DNA from: Couchioplanes caeruleus
Lineage (GTDB): Bacteria > Actinomycetota > Actinomycetes > Mycobacteriales > Micromonosporaceae
Assembly: GCF_023499255.1 (NCBI RefSeq)
Contig: NZ_CP092183.1
Span: 2,239,501-2,303,500, forward strand
DNA length: 64,000 bases
Direction of reading: 5' to 3'
Position numbers and translations under genes: made by a program. Each line of letters begins with the position of its first letter. Position 1 is the stretch's first letter. Below the pieces are notes generated by a model that saw only the letters and a program-made list of their open reading frames with translations, did not search any database and was not told where the DNA came from. This document shows positions 7,413 to 16,771 of this stretch, piece after piece.

Positions 7413-7634
7413 GTGAAGAACCGCATCCGGCAGCTGCGCACCGATCGTGGATGGACCCAGGCCGCCCTGGCAGACCTTCTGGACGTTTCCCGCCAGACCG
7501 TCAACGCCCTGGAGACCGGTCGCTACGACCCGAGCCTGCCGCTGGCGTTCCGGCTGGCCCGGATTTTCGGCCGGCCCCTCGAAGCGATCTTCGACCCGGA
7601 GGACGACCAGCACGCCGTCCCACCGGCGCGCTGA
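7413..7634 (+). CDS. Small Xre-family HTH regulator (YozG-like)
   Basis: A 73-residue protein that is almost only a helix-turn-helix: MKNRIRQLRTDRGWTQ, then ALADLLDVSRQTVNALETG with the recognition helix, then PSLPLAFRLARIFGRPLEAIF. It has no ligand domain, so it is probably a dimeric DNA-binding repressor. It begins with GTG 10 bases after the membrane protein gene and is most likely co-transcribed; autoregulation of the pair is a reasonable inference. Confidence 0.88.
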   Translation: MKNRIRQLRTDRGWTQAALADLLDVSRQTVNALETGRYDPSLPLAFRLARIFGRPLEAIFDPEDDQHAVPPAR

Positions 7635-7750
7635 CAAGTTCGGTAGGACGGCCGGAGCGGTCGGAGTCCCCGCCGGTCGGGTGAGGCCTGTCGGGGACAG
7701 CGCCGGGGGTCGCGCGGCTGGGAGTGTGCGCAACACGCGTGGCGTGACGA

Positions 7751-7796
7751 CTGCGGCGCCCCGGCACCCCGGGGTGGGAGTGCGGGAGCGCCGCAG
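7751..7796. terminator. Nested stem-loop between convergent genes
   Basis: Outer arms 7751-7759 and 7788-7796 (ctgcggcgc/gcgccgcag) enclose an inner hairpin with arms 7759-7764 and 7769-7774. It lies between the convergent HTH gene and DinB-like gene and could end transcription from either side. The rest of the 187-base gap (7635-7821) holds nothing recognisable. Confidence 0.55.
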
Positions 7797-7821
7797 GCGT
7801 GGGCCTCTGCTGTGGGCGTAC

Positions 7822-8322
7822 TTAAAGAAGGCCTCGCGCATACGCGGCCTGGCCGGCGTGCTGGACGTCGTCGTCCAGGATGCTCATCAGGCGGACGCCC
7901 AGGGTGACCGGCGGGTCCCAGGCCTCGTCCACGACGCGGTCCAGGTCGCCGGGCTTGAGGCCCTCGAGGTACGCCAGCGTGCGCGCGTGCACCGCGTCGT
8001 AGTAGTCGAGCAGCGCCCGGGTGTTCTCCGGGCGGACCGCCGCGACGTCCTTCGCCGAGTGGCCGTAGCCGGTGTCGCTCGGGTCGGTCTCGCGGCCGAA
8101 GCGGGGCGCCCAGTCGCCGGTGGCGTAGAGCTGGTCCTCGCCGAGCAGGTCGGCGATGTGGCTGTCCTGCACCCGGGTGAGGTGCCAGACCAGCCAGCCG
8201 ACGGTGTTGGCGCCCTCGGCCGGCGCGGTGCGCAGCTGCTCCGGGGTGAGGCCGTCGACCGCGCCCCGGACGAGGTCGGGCAGGCGGCCGTACGCCTCGG
8301 TGAGCAGATCGTTCACGTTCAC
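7822..8322 (-). CDS. DinB/DUF664-like four-helix protein
   Basis: A 166-residue all-helical protein of the DinB superfamily, which includes mycothiol- and bacillithiol-dependent metal enzymes. Candidate metal ligands are H47 in WLVWHLTRVQD and the His in DDDVQHAGQAAYARG near the C-terminus, plus a His in the middle helix region (DAVHARTLAY). The specific reaction is not known. The GTG start at 8322 has AGGAGG at a good distance, which itself lies next to the stop of the upstream membrane-protein gene, 11 bases away, so the two are probably one operon. Confidence 0.75.
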   Translation of the reverse strand: MNVNDLLTEAYGRLPDLVRGAVDGLTPEQLRTAPAEGANTVGWLVWHLTRVQDSHIADLLGEDQLYATGDWAPRFGRETDPSDTGYGHSAKDVAAVRPENTRALLDYYDAVHARTLAYLEGLKPGDLDRVVDEAWDPPVTLGVRLMSILDDDVQHAGQAAYARGLL

Positions 8323-8333
8323 GGTGGCGCCTC

Positions 8334-9071
8334 CTATTCGGTGGGCGGGTCCTGCTGCTGTTGCTGCTCCTGCTGGTCGAACTGCTGGTTGCCCGGGTCG
8401 GCCGGGTCCGTCTGCTGCGGGGCCTCGGTGGTGGGCTCCGCCGGGGCCGTGGTGGTCTCGGTGGGCTCCGGCGTGCTGGTGGTGGCGCTCGGCTCCGGCG
8501 ACTCGGTGGTGGAGGTGCCGGGTGCGGAGGACTCCTCAGGTGCCGGGCTCTCCGACGGCGACGGCGACGGCGACTTTTTCTCGTCGCTGGAGAACACACT
8601 CGTCAGTGTGCTGCCACCGCGGGTGTCGTGACCCGTCGTCATGGAGCTCAGCGAGCGGTCGGCCATCGCTTCGACAGCGAATATCGCACCCATGGCCACG
8701 ATGAAGACGGTGGCCGCTCCGACGAGGACCGGCTTCCACCGGATCGCGAAGCGTCCCGGCTCCTGCGGCACGGTGTGCGACGGCTTCTCCTCCTCCGTGG
8801 CGGCGGCGACGGGTGGGGTGCCCACCGCGGCCGGCGCCTTGACGAACGCGGGCGCGACCGTCTGCAGCCGCTGGGTGCCGCGCTTGAGGGAGTTGTCGAA
8901 GAGCTGCGTCCCCACGGAGCCCACCACGCTGGCCAGCGCGGCGCCGGCGAGGGTGCCGGCCACTCCGAGGAAGGAGCCCAGCACTGCGGCGGCCACCGCC
9001 GCGAGGGTGCCGGCGACAACCTTGCTGATCTGGATGCCGGACCACAACCGGTCCGGTGACTGCTCGCTCAT
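8334..9071 (-). CDS. Membrane protein with Ser/Thr/Pro- and Gln-rich extracytoplasmic tail
   Basis: This 245-residue protein has an N-terminal glycine/alanine-rich hydrophobic region (about residues 15-55), a cytoplasmic-type linker, a single clear membrane span (VLVGAATVFIVAMGAIFAV, about 114-132) and a low-complexity tail rich in SPSPSE, TTTAP and a run of glutamines. The tail would be outside the membrane if the last span is N-in. No enzymatic motif is seen. GAGGAGG precedes the ATG at 9071. It is followed by the DinB-like gene in the same direction. Similar hypothetical membrane proteins occur in actinobacteria; the function is unknown. Confidence 0.65.
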   Translation of the reverse strand: MSEQSPDRLWSGIQISKVVAGTLAAVAAAVLGSFLGVAGTLAGAALASVVGSVGTQLFDNSLKRGTQRLQTVAPAFVKAPAAVGTPPVAAATEEEKPSHTVPQEPGRFAIRWKPVLVGAATVFIVAMGAIFAVEAMADRSLSSMTTGHDTRGGSTLTSVFSSDEKKSPSPSPSESPAPEESSAPGTSTTESPEPSATTSTPEPTETTTAPAEPTTEAPQQTDPADPGNQQFDQQEQQQQQDPPTE

Positions 9072-9135
9072 GTCCTCCTCTTATCGAGGCTCTGCCCGAG
9101 CCTGCTCACGACGCGTCCGGGTGCGGACGCGAAAC

Positions 9136-10458
9136 TCAGCCTTTACCGAGGCGCTGGGCGCTAAACCAGCCTCTTTCGGCCAGAACTTCGCGCAGCGGCC
9201 GGACGTGGACGCCCTCGGCCGCCAGTCGTTGCCGGGCCAGCCTGCGGGTCCGCAGGATGCCGAGCACGCCGAGCACGCCGATCGCGTACTGCACCGACAT
9301 GGCGACCTTGAAGTCGGCGATGTCGTAGCCGGCGCGGCCGCCCGTGCGGGCGTCCAGGATCAGCCCGACGAGCAGGATCGTGGTCAGCGACGCCACGAAC
9401 CCGCCCACGTTGACGATGCCGGTGGCCGTGCCGAGCCGGTTCGGCGGGTTGAACGTCCGCGCGAACTCGAACCCGATCATCGAGCCCGGGCCGCCGAGAC
9501 CGAGCGCCACCACGAGCAGCAGCAGCACGGCCAGCGGCGCGCGTCCCGGCCACGCGATCACCAGCGCCCAGCCGAGCGCGTTCATGGCGATCACGCCCAG
9601 CACCAGCCACGAGCGGCGCAACGGGTGGCGCTGCACCAGCACGCCGAGCAGCGGGCCGCCGATCATGCCGACGAGCACGAACAGCGTCAGCATCGTGCTG
9701 GCGGTGCCGCGCGACAGGCCCTCGCCCGCCACCAGGAACGGATAACCCCACATCAGCGCGAACACCGTGCCGGGGAACTGGGTGGTGAAGTGGGTCCACA
9801 GCCCCAACCGGGTGCCGGGATGCCGCCACGCGGTGGCGAGGTCCGAGCCGAGCCGGCGCGCGGTGACCGCCTCGCCGGTGTTGATCCGCCGCTCCGGGCT
9901 GTCGTGCAGCGCCACCATCGCCACGACGGCGACGAACACCCCGGCCGCGGACGCGGAGATGAAGGCGGTGGTCCAGCCGGCGCCGGACAGCAGGGCGGCC
10001 AACGGTACGGCGCTGAGCACCTGACCGACCTGCCCCACGATGCCGGTGAGCTGGGTGACCACCGGCACCCGCCGGGCCGGGAACCACTGGGGCACCAGCC
10101 GCAGCACGCTGATGAACGTCATCGCGTCACCCGCGCCGACGAGCACCCGGGCGGCGACGGCCCCGCCGACACCGTCGGAGAACGCCATCAGCGCCTGCCC
10201 GGCGGCCATCACCAGCGCGCCGCCGACCACCAGCCGCAACGAACCGAAGCGGTCGAGCAGCACGCCGACCGGCACCTGCAGGCCCGCGTAGACGAGGAGC
10301 TGCAGCACGGCGAAGGACGCCAGCGCGCTCGCGCCGATGCCGAACCGCGCCTGCGCGTCGAGCCCCGCGACCCCGAGGGACGTGCGGTGCAGCACAGCCA
10401 CCACGTACGCGGAGAGGCCGACGGCCCATACCGCCCAGGAGCGGGCACCGCCTCGCAT
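9136..10458 (-). CDS. MFS transporter
   Basis: About 440 residues with twelve predicted membrane helices and the MFS loop motif between helices 2 and 3 (GVLLDRFGSLRLVVGGAL). Substrate and direction are not readable. The start at 10458 (MRGGARSWAVWAV) is chosen because a GAGGTGGGG ribosome site precedes it and the first helix follows directly; the frame extends 25 codons further upstream without sequence support. It is the last gene of a same-strand series: ligase fusion, amidotransferase, S9 peptidase, then this transporter 118 bases on, so export or import of the product of those enzymes is a fair inference. Confidence 0.85.
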   Translation of the reverse strand: MRGGARSWAVWAVGLSAYVVAVLHRTSLGVAGLDAQARFGIGASALASFAVLQLLVYAGLQVPVGVLLDRFGSLRLVVGGALVMAAGQALMAFSDGVGGAVAARVLVGAGDAMTFISVLRLVPQWFPARRVPVVTQLTGIVGQVGQVLSAVPLAALLSGAGWTTAFISASAAGVFVAVVAMVALHDSPERRINTGEAVTARRLGSDLATAWRHPGTRLGLWTHFTTQFPGTVFALMWGYPFLVAGEGLSRGTASTMLTLFVLVGMIGGPLLGVLVQRHPLRRSWLVLGVIAMNALGWALVIAWPGRAPLAVLLLLVVALGLGGPGSMIGFEFARTFNPPNRLGTATGIVNVGGFVASLTTILLVGLILDARTGGRAGYDIADFKVAMSVQYAIGVLGVLGILRTRRLARQRLAAEGVHVRPLREVLAERGWFSAQRLGKG

Positions 10459-10576
10459 GAAAAACCCCACCTCGTCCGCTCGCGTGCCTCCACCCTTTCG
10501 CGGACGGGCGGGATCGCCAACGGCGAGCGTCACAATTCGGGCGTGTGCCCGGTCACGGGGTATCGAATGGGGGACG

Positions 10577-12337
10577 TCAGCCCAGCAGCGACGGGACGCG
10601 CAGGTGCCGGGTCAGCCAGCCGACCGTCTCGCGTAGATACTCCGCTCGCGACGACCGGTGCAGCAGCTCGTGCCCCTCGCCCGGGAACAGCAGGTACTTG
10701 TGCTCCGCCCCGCGTGCCGCGAGCGCCGCGACGACCTGCTCCGCCTCGATCACCGGGACGTTGCTGTCGTTCTCGCCGTGCACCACCATCAGCGGTGCGC
10801 GCAGGCGGTCGATGCGGGTGATCGGGGAGAGCTCGCGCAGCAGCTCCGCGTCGTGCACCGGGTCGCCGTACTTGGACACGGCCGCCGCCGCGATCCACGG
10901 CTCGGTGTGCTCGTAGAACGTGGCGAAGTTCGACATGCCGCAGACGTCGATGCCCACCGCGAACAGCTCCGGGTACGTGGTCAGCGCGGCCAGCGTCAGG
11001 TAACCGCCGTACGAGCGCCCCATGCACCCCACCCGGGCGGGGTCCGCCACGCCGGTGCGCACGAGGTGGTCCACGCAGGCGGCGACGTCGGCGATGGCCG
11101 CGCGGCGCAGCGCCCCGTTGTCGGCGTTGACGAAACTGCGGCCGAAGCCCGACGAGCCGCGCACGTTGGCGGCGAACACGGCGATGCCACGGTCCACCAG
11201 GGACTGGAAGAGCGGGCCGTGGCCGGGGCGTTCCTGGGCCTCCGGGCCGCCGTGCAGCCACAGCACGGCCGGGTGGGGACCGGGCGTCGCCGGCTCGAAC
11301 AGCCAGCCGCTGATCTCGAGGCCGTCGTGGGAGGCGAAACGGCGCAGGGTGGGGCGTACGGCTCCGGGGGCGGGCGGCTCGACGGAGACCGGGTGCAGCT
11401 CGCCGTCCCAGGTCCACACGCCGTGCGGCTGGCCGGGCGCCTCCGCGGTGAAGGCGAGCGTGCTGCCGTTGGCGCTCCAGGCGAGTCCGGAGACCACTGT
11501 GCCGGGCAGCTCGACGTCCCGGGAGCCGACGGTCAGCCGGGACAGGCCACCGCCGGCGTTCCACAGCACGGCGACGCGCGAGCCGTCCGGGGTCAGCGCG
11601 AACGACTCCACCTCGGCGTCCGGCGCCTCGGCGAGGATCTCGGCGGCGCCCCCGGTCGTCCGCAGCAGGACCGGGCGCTCGCCGGCGTCGCTGCGCGCCC
11701 ACACCGAGCCGTCCGGGCCGAAGCAGGCCTGCTCGCCGCTGGTGACGTACTCCTCGACGCCGGTCCGGAGGTCGCGGACGACGACGTACCGGCTGCTGCG
11801 TGCGCCGTGTCGCAGCAGGGCGCGGCGGCGGTCGGGCGAGACGTCGAAGAGCGACACGAGCTCGCCCTCCGCGATCACCTCCCGGGTGCCGTGCTCGGCG
11901 TCCACCAGCAGCGTGGTGGTCAGGTTCTCGGTGACCGCGAGCAGCGGGCGGCCGGGCAGCCAGCGGACGTTCTCCGCGGTGTCCGCGCCGAAGCCGGCGA
12001 CCTGGTGCAGCGCGGAGCCGTCCGGCCGGACCAGCCACACCTCGGTACGCGGGGCGCCGCCGGGCGCGATCACACATGCCAGCCAGCCGCCGCCGGTGGA
12101 CCAGTGCACCGACTGCACCGGCTCCTCACCGGTGTCGACCAGGAACGTCAGGTCGCTGCCGACCGGCTGCACCCACACCTTCGGGGTGCCGCTGCGGTCC
12201 GACACGTACGCGGCGTGCCGGCCGTCCGGCGACAGTGCCGGCGACCAGCTGCCGCTGACCTCCGACGGGTAGGACCCCGGCGTCTGCCACCCGGCGGGCA
12301 GCACGGTGACATCGACCCGGTTGAGCTGACCGGTCAT
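10577..12337 (-). CDS. S9-family prolyl oligopeptidase-like peptidase
   Basis: A 586-residue peptidase with an N-terminal beta-propeller (WD40-like PD repeats such as PALSPDGRHAAYVSD, up to about residue 330) and a C-terminal alpha/beta-hydrolase domain. The catalytic triad is visible: Ser in GRSYGG, Asp in HGENDSNVP and His in GEGHELL. There is no signal peptide, so it acts in the cytoplasm on short peptides, most like acylaminoacyl-peptidases. The ATG at 12337 has AAGGAGGA upstream. Only 20 bases separate it from the amidotransferase gene, suggesting it processes or degrades the peptide-like product of that pathway. Confidence 0.92.
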   Translation of the reverse strand: MTGQLNRVDVTVLPAGWQTPGSYPSEVSGSWSPALSPDGRHAAYVSDRSGTPKVWVQPVGSDLTFLVDTGEEPVQSVHWSTGGGWLACVIAPGGAPRTEVWLVRPDGSALHQVAGFGADTAENVRWLPGRPLLAVTENLTTTLLVDAEHGTREVIAEGELVSLFDVSPDRRRALLRHGARSSRYVVVRDLRTGVEEYVTSGEQACFGPDGSVWARSDAGERPVLLRTTGGAAEILAEAPDAEVESFALTPDGSRVAVLWNAGGGLSRLTVGSRDVELPGTVVSGLAWSANGSTLAFTAEAPGQPHGVWTWDGELHPVSVEPPAPGAVRPTLRRFASHDGLEISGWLFEPATPGPHPAVLWLHGGPEAQERPGHGPLFQSLVDRGIAVFAANVRGSSGFGRSFVNADNGALRRAAIADVAACVDHLVRTGVADPARVGCMGRSYGGYLTLAALTTYPELFAVGIDVCGMSNFATFYEHTEPWIAAAAVSKYGDPVHDAELLRELSPITRIDRLRAPLMVVHGENDSNVPVIEAEQVVAALAARGAEHKYLLFPGEGHELLHRSSRAEYLRETVGWLTRHLRVPSLLG

Positions 12338-12357
12338 GGGGTCCTCCTTCGGCTTGG

Positions 12358-14133
12358 CTAGATTCCCTTGTCCTGCAACCACATCTCGAGCAGTGCGAGC
12401 TGCCACAGCTGGTTCGCCCCGAGGGTCGTACGGGCAGTGTTCGGGTCGGCCAGCAGCGCGTCAACGTACTCCTTGCGGAACAGCCCCCGCGCGCGGGCCG
12501 CCGGTGCGTGCAGAGCGTCGCGGACGAGCTCCAGCATCGGTCCTTCGAGGTGCCGGATCCCGGGAACCGGGAAGTAGCCCTTGGTCCGGTCGATCACCTC
12601 GTCGGGCACGACCCCGCGAGCCGCGTCCTTGAGCACTCCCTTGCCGCCCTGGGCCAGCTTCAGCTCCGGTGGGCAGGCCGCCGCGAGCTCGACGAGCTCG
12701 TGGTCCAGGAACGGTACGCGCGCCTCCAGCCCCCACGCCATCGTCATGTTGTCCACTCGTTTGACGGGATCGTCGACGAGCATCACCTGTGAGTCCAGCC
12801 GCAACGCCGCGTCGACCGCGGTGGTCGCCGCGGGCCGGCCGAAGCTCGCCGCGACGACGTCGCGGCTGACGTCCTCGTCCAGGAACCACTCCGGGTTCAG
12901 CTGGCGGGCCAGGTCACTGTGCGGGCGGTCGAAGAACTCTTTCGCGTACGCGTCGACGGCCTGCTCGCGAGGCACGTCCGCGAGCGGCGGGTACCAGCTG
13001 TAGCCGGCCAGGATCTCGTCGGCGCCCTGGCCCGACTGCACGACCGTGACCTGCTTCGAGACGTCCTCGCTGAGCAGGTTGAACGCGATGCAGTCGTGGC
13101 TGACCATCGGCTCGCTCATCGCCGCCACCGTGCGCGCCACCGCGGGCAGGAACCGGTCTTTGCCGATGCGGATCTGGTGGTGCCGGGTGTCGAACTGTTT
13201 GGCGATGATGTCGGAGTACGCGAACTCGTCGCCGCTCTCGCCGGCCGCGGACTCGAAGCCGATGGAGAAGGTGGTCAGCCCGCGCTGCCCCCGCTCGGCC
13301 AGGAGCGCCACGATGTACGACGAGTCCAGGCCGCCGGAGAGCAGCACCCCGACCGGCACGTCGGCGACCATCCGGCGCTCCACGGCCGTACGCAGCCCGG
13401 CGTGGATCGCCTCGGCCCACTCCTCGCGGCTCGACGGGGTGTCGGTGCGGGTGTGCGAGGCCTCCCAGTAGACCGTCGAGGTGCTGGTGCCGTCGGGGCG
13501 GATGACGCGTACGGTCGCCGGCGGCAGCTTGCGGACACCGGAGACGATCGTGCGCGGCGCCGGCACCACCGAGTGGAACGTCATGTAGTGCTGCAGCGCG
13601 ACCTTGTCGATCGAGGTGTCGACGTCGCCCGCGGCGAGCAGCGCGGGCAGCGTCGACGCGAAGCGCAGGCGGCCGGGCGTCTCGGCGAGGTACATCGGCT
13701 TGATGCCCAGCCGGTCGCGCGCGAGCATGACCGTGCCGGTGGCGTGCTCGGTGATCGCGAAGGCGAACATGCCGAGGAAGTGCTGCACGCAGTCGGCGCC
13801 CCACCGGTGGTACGCCTTGAGGATCACCTCGGTGTCGGAGTTCGAGAAGAACGTGTAGCCGTGGCCCTGCAGTTCCTCGCGCAGCTGCTTGTAGTTGTAG
13901 ATGCAGCCGTTGAAGACCAGCGTGAGGCCCAGCTGCTCGTCGGTCATCGGCTGCGCGCCGGCCTCGGAGAGGTCGATGATCTTGAGTCGGCGATGGCCGA
14001 ACGCGACTCCGCCGCGGTGCCACAGGCCCTCACCGTCGGGGCCGCGCGACTCCAGGGACGGCAGCATCCGCCGGACCGCCTCGGGATCGGCAGCCCGGTC
14101 GTCGAACCTGAGCTCGCCGGCGATTCCGCACAT
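12358..14133 (-). CDS. AsnO-like amidotransferase (N-acetylglutaminylglutamine amidotransferase family)
   Basis: A 591-residue glutamine-dependent amidotransferase of the asparagine-synthase superfamily. The N-terminal class II glutaminase uses C2 (MCGIAGE), and the synthetase part has the pyrophosphate-binding SGGLDSS and the QGADEILAGY motif. Sequence style and length (591 against about 600-650 for AsnB) fit the AsnO/TIGR03104 group, which amidates a dipeptide in making the osmolyte N-acetylglutaminylglutamine amide. The usual partner, a GNAT/ATP-grasp ligase, is missing; in its place a GCS2/ATP-grasp fusion lies 55 bases upstream. The product may therefore be a related small peptide amide. 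Family placement is from motif memory, without a search. Confidence 0.8.
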   Translation of the reverse strand: MCGIAGELRFDDRAADPEAVRRMLPSLESRGPDGEGLWHRGGVAFGHRRLKIIDLSEAGAQPMTDEQLGLTLVFNGCIYNYKQLREELQGHGYTFFSNSDTEVILKAYHRWGADCVQHFLGMFAFAITEHATGTVMLARDRLGIKPMYLAETPGRLRFASTLPALLAAGDVDTSIDKVALQHYMTFHSVVPAPRTIVSGVRKLPPATVRVIRPDGTSTSTVYWEASHTRTDTPSSREEWAEAIHAGLRTAVERRMVADVPVGVLLSGGLDSSYIVALLAERGQRGLTTFSIGFESAAGESGDEFAYSDIIAKQFDTRHHQIRIGKDRFLPAVARTVAAMSEPMVSHDCIAFNLLSEDVSKQVTVVQSGQGADEILAGYSWYPPLADVPREQAVDAYAKEFFDRPHSDLARQLNPEWFLDEDVSRDVVAASFGRPAATTAVDAALRLDSQVMLVDDPVKRVDNMTMAWGLEARVPFLDHELVELAAACPPELKLAQGGKGVLKDAARGVVPDEVIDRTKGYFPVPGIRHLEGPMLELVRDALHAPAARARGLFRKEYVDALLADPNTARTTLGANQLWQLALLEMWLQDKGI

Positions 14134-14188
14134 GATTGATCAACCTCCACGGTTCCCGTTTCGGGTGGATTTCCAGGCAGTAAAGGGC

Positions 14189-16771
14189 TTAGCTGAGCAG
14201 CCACGTGTCCTTGGAGCCGCCGCCGCGGGAGGAGTTCACGATCATGCTCCCGGCGGGGGCGACCCGGGTCAGGGCCGCGGGGGCGACCACCGACTCGCGG
14301 CCGGTGAAGACGAAGGCGCGCAGGTCGACGTGGCGCGGCGCCAGCTGGTGGCCGTCGAACACGGGGGCGGTCGACAGGTCCACCACCTCCTGGGCCACCC
14401 AGCGGTGCGGGGCCGTACGGATCTGGCGGCGTACCGCGGCGAGGTCCTCGGGGCCGGCGTGCGGTCCGATGACGATGCGGTCGCCGCCGTAGCCGTCCAC
14501 CGGCTTGCAGACCAGCTCGTCGAGCCGGTCCAGCACCTCCGCGCGCTGCTCCGGGATCCCGCACAGGTACGTCGGCACGTCCGCGAGCAGCGGCTTCTCC
14601 CCGAGGTAGTACTCGATGAGCCGGGGGACGTAGGCGTACACGGCCTTGTCGTCGCCGATGCCGTTGCCCAGCGCGTTCGCCAGCACGACGGTGTCGGCGT
14701 GCAGCGCCGCGACGAGGCTCGGGCCCAGCGGCATCCCGTCGGCGCCGGGGGAGTGCACCAGGCTGTCCTCGCCCATGCGCAGGTACACCACGTCGACGCG
14801 GTGCTTGCGGCCGTTGGCGATGCGGTGCAGCACGCCCTCGTCGACGAGCAGGTCGGTGCTGCGCACCAGCGGCACGCCCATCTCCTCGGCCAGCATCCGG
14901 TGCTCGAACCACGCCGAGTCGTCGGGGCCCTGGCTGAGCACCACCAGGCGCGGGTCGTCCCCGGCCGCCGGGCCCGCCGCGTCGAGCAGGGCCTGCTTGA
15001 GCAGCTGCGGCGTGCGCTCCGGGCTCAGCAAACCCGGCGGGTACGGCAGTTCGGGCAGGACCGCCTCGGTGAGGCGGCGGTTCTGCATCGCGTACGCGAT
15101 CCCGGACGGCACCCGCAGGTTGTCCTCCAGCACGCACCAGTTGCCCTCGCCGTCGCGGACGAGGTCGACGCCGGCCACCTGCGCGCGCACGCCGGGGCGG
15201 CTGACCAGGGCACCGCTGGGCCGCAGCTCGGGCGAGCCGTCGATCACCCATTCCGGCACGACGCCGTCGCGGACCACCGTACGGTCGCCGTACACGTCGT
15301 TGACGAACGCGTCGAGCGCGCGGACCCGCTGGATCAGCCCGCCGCGCAGCCGGCCCCAGTCGCCCGCCGGCACGGTCCGCGGGACCAGGTCGAACGGGAA
15401 GAGCCGGGTGGCGGCCTCGCCGGCCACGCTGAACGTGATCCCGCGGGCGCGCTGCTCGTCGTCCTTGGCGTCCTCGCGGCGGCGCAGCCCGGCCGGGCCG
15501 AGCGCGCTCAGCACGTCGAGGATCCCCTGGTACGCCGGCACGACGTCGCCGCCCGGGAACGCCTCGTCACCCTCCGCCGCGTACGGGGTGAGCCCGGCCG
15601 GTACGGTCTGCCCGCCGGGTCCGATGCCGGTGGCGCCGCCCCGGGTGTCGGCCACGACCAGGTCGACCACGTCGGAGATGCGTCCGCGGCGTGCCATGGC
15701 CCGGCGCTGGCGGGCGGCGGAGCTGCCCCGGCTGAGCGTCTGCACCGCCAGGTCGTACACCTGCTCCCAGTCGCCCAGCTCCTCCAGCTGCGGGCGCAGG
15801 TCGCCGACGAGGCGCTCCACGGCTACCGCGGCCGGCACCGGCACCGGCGAGCGGGGCAGGTCGAGCAGGTCGCCCTCCAGGCCGGAGCGCGCGGCCCGCC
15901 ACATCGCGGCGCGGTGCAGCGGCGGGCGGGTCGGTACGAGCGGCTTCCCGGCGCGGTACTCCTGGCGCGCGCGCAGCACCAGGCCGCGGAACAGTCCGGC
16001 GAGGAGCACGACGGTGTCCGCGTCCGGGCTGGAGTCGGTGACCCGCAGCTCCACGGTCGGCAGGTGTGCCGACGGGCGGACGTCGAAGTAGACCATCTTG
16101 GGGTCGCTGATCGTGCCGGAGGCGATGAGGTCGGCGACCAGGGCGTCGTGGTCGGCCGCGCCGGTGACGGCGCCGCTGTCGCCGGCCGTCGGCCAGCGCA
16201 TCCAGACGAGCGAGCGCACGCTGGCGTACCCGCTGTCCTCTCCCATCCAGTACGGCGAGCTGGCCGACAGCGCGAGCAGGACGGGCAGCGCCGGGCTGAC
16301 CCGCTGAGCGATCGACACCGCCTCGTCGCGGTCGGTGATGCCCACGTGCACCTGGGCGCCGCAGATGAGCTGCTCGCGGGCGAGCATCTGGTACTCGTCG
16401 ACCATCCGGCGGTAGCGCGAGGTGGGCGTGACCGGCAGCGAGTCGAGGTCCACGATCGGCACCGTGCCGGCCGCGACCAGGCCCAGCCCCAGGGACTCGG
16501 CGATGCCGATGGCGCGGCGGCGCAACCCGATGACGCCGTCCCGCAGCTCGTCCAGCGAGCCGGCGACCGGCGTGTTCGTCTCCACCACCGACCGGTGCAG
16601 CTCCGCGGAGAAGCTCTCGGGGTCGAGCTGCTCCAGGATCTGCGGCGCCCGCGGCACGAGCTCGCGGGTCCGCAGATCCACGACGTGCAGCTCCTCCTCC
16701 ACGCCGAGCGTGAGCTTCGTGCCGAGGGTGGGTTCGCCGCCGCCCGTGCTGATACTCAATGACTCCGTCAT
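14189..16771 (-). CDS. Carboxylate-amine ligase fused to circularly permuted ATP-grasp protein
   Basis: This 860-residue protein joins two peptide-forming modules. Residues about 15-370 are a glutamate-cysteine-ligase family 2 (YbdK-type) carboxylate-amine ligase, with LGVEEELHVVD, CGAQVHVGI and ELRVTD motifs. Residues about 385-860 are a circularly permuted type 2 ATP-grasp domain (DUF404/DUF407 type), with VPSGIAYAMQNRR, ANALGNGIGDDKAVYAYVP, CKPVDGYGGDRI and SSRGGGSKDTW near the end. Both use ATP to join a carboxylate to an amine; substrates are unknown. It is the first gene of the minus-strand cassette with the amidotransferase, S9 peptidase and MFS transporter. Start ATG at 16771; ends at a TAG-type stop 55 bases before the next gene. 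Confidence 0.88.
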   Translation of the reverse strand: MTESLSISTGGGEPTLGTKLTLGVEEELHVVDLRTRELVPRAPQILEQLDPESFSAELHRSVVETNTPVAGSLDELRDGVIGLRRRAIGIAESLGLGLVAAGTVPIVDLDSLPVTPTSRYRRMVDEYQMLAREQLICGAQVHVGITDRDEAVSIAQRVSPALPVLLALSASSPYWMGEDSGYASVRSLVWMRWPTAGDSGAVTGAADHDALVADLIASGTISDPKMVYFDVRPSAHLPTVELRVTDSSPDADTVVLLAGLFRGLVLRARQEYRAGKPLVPTRPPLHRAAMWRAARSGLEGDLLDLPRSPVPVPAAVAVERLVGDLRPQLEELGDWEQVYDLAVQTLSRGSSAARQRRAMARRGRISDVVDLVVADTRGGATGIGPGGQTVPAGLTPYAAEGDEAFPGGDVVPAYQGILDVLSALGPAGLRRREDAKDDEQRARGITFSVAGEAATRLFPFDLVPRTVPAGDWGRLRGGLIQRVRALDAFVNDVYGDRTVVRDGVVPEWVIDGSPELRPSGALVSRPGVRAQVAGVDLVRDGEGNWCVLEDNLRVPSGIAYAMQNRRLTEAVLPELPYPPGLLSPERTPQLLKQALLDAAGPAAGDDPRLVVLSQGPDDSAWFEHRMLAEEMGVPLVRSTDLLVDEGVLHRIANGRKHRVDVVYLRMGEDSLVHSPGADGMPLGPSLVAALHADTVVLANALGNGIGDDKAVYAYVPRLIEYYLGEKPLLADVPTYLCGIPEQRAEVLDRLDELVCKPVDGYGGDRIVIGPHAGPEDLAAVRRQIRTAPHRWVAQEVVDLSTAPVFDGHQLAPRHVDLRAFVFTGRESVVAPAALTRVAPAGSMIVNSSRGGGSKDTWLLS

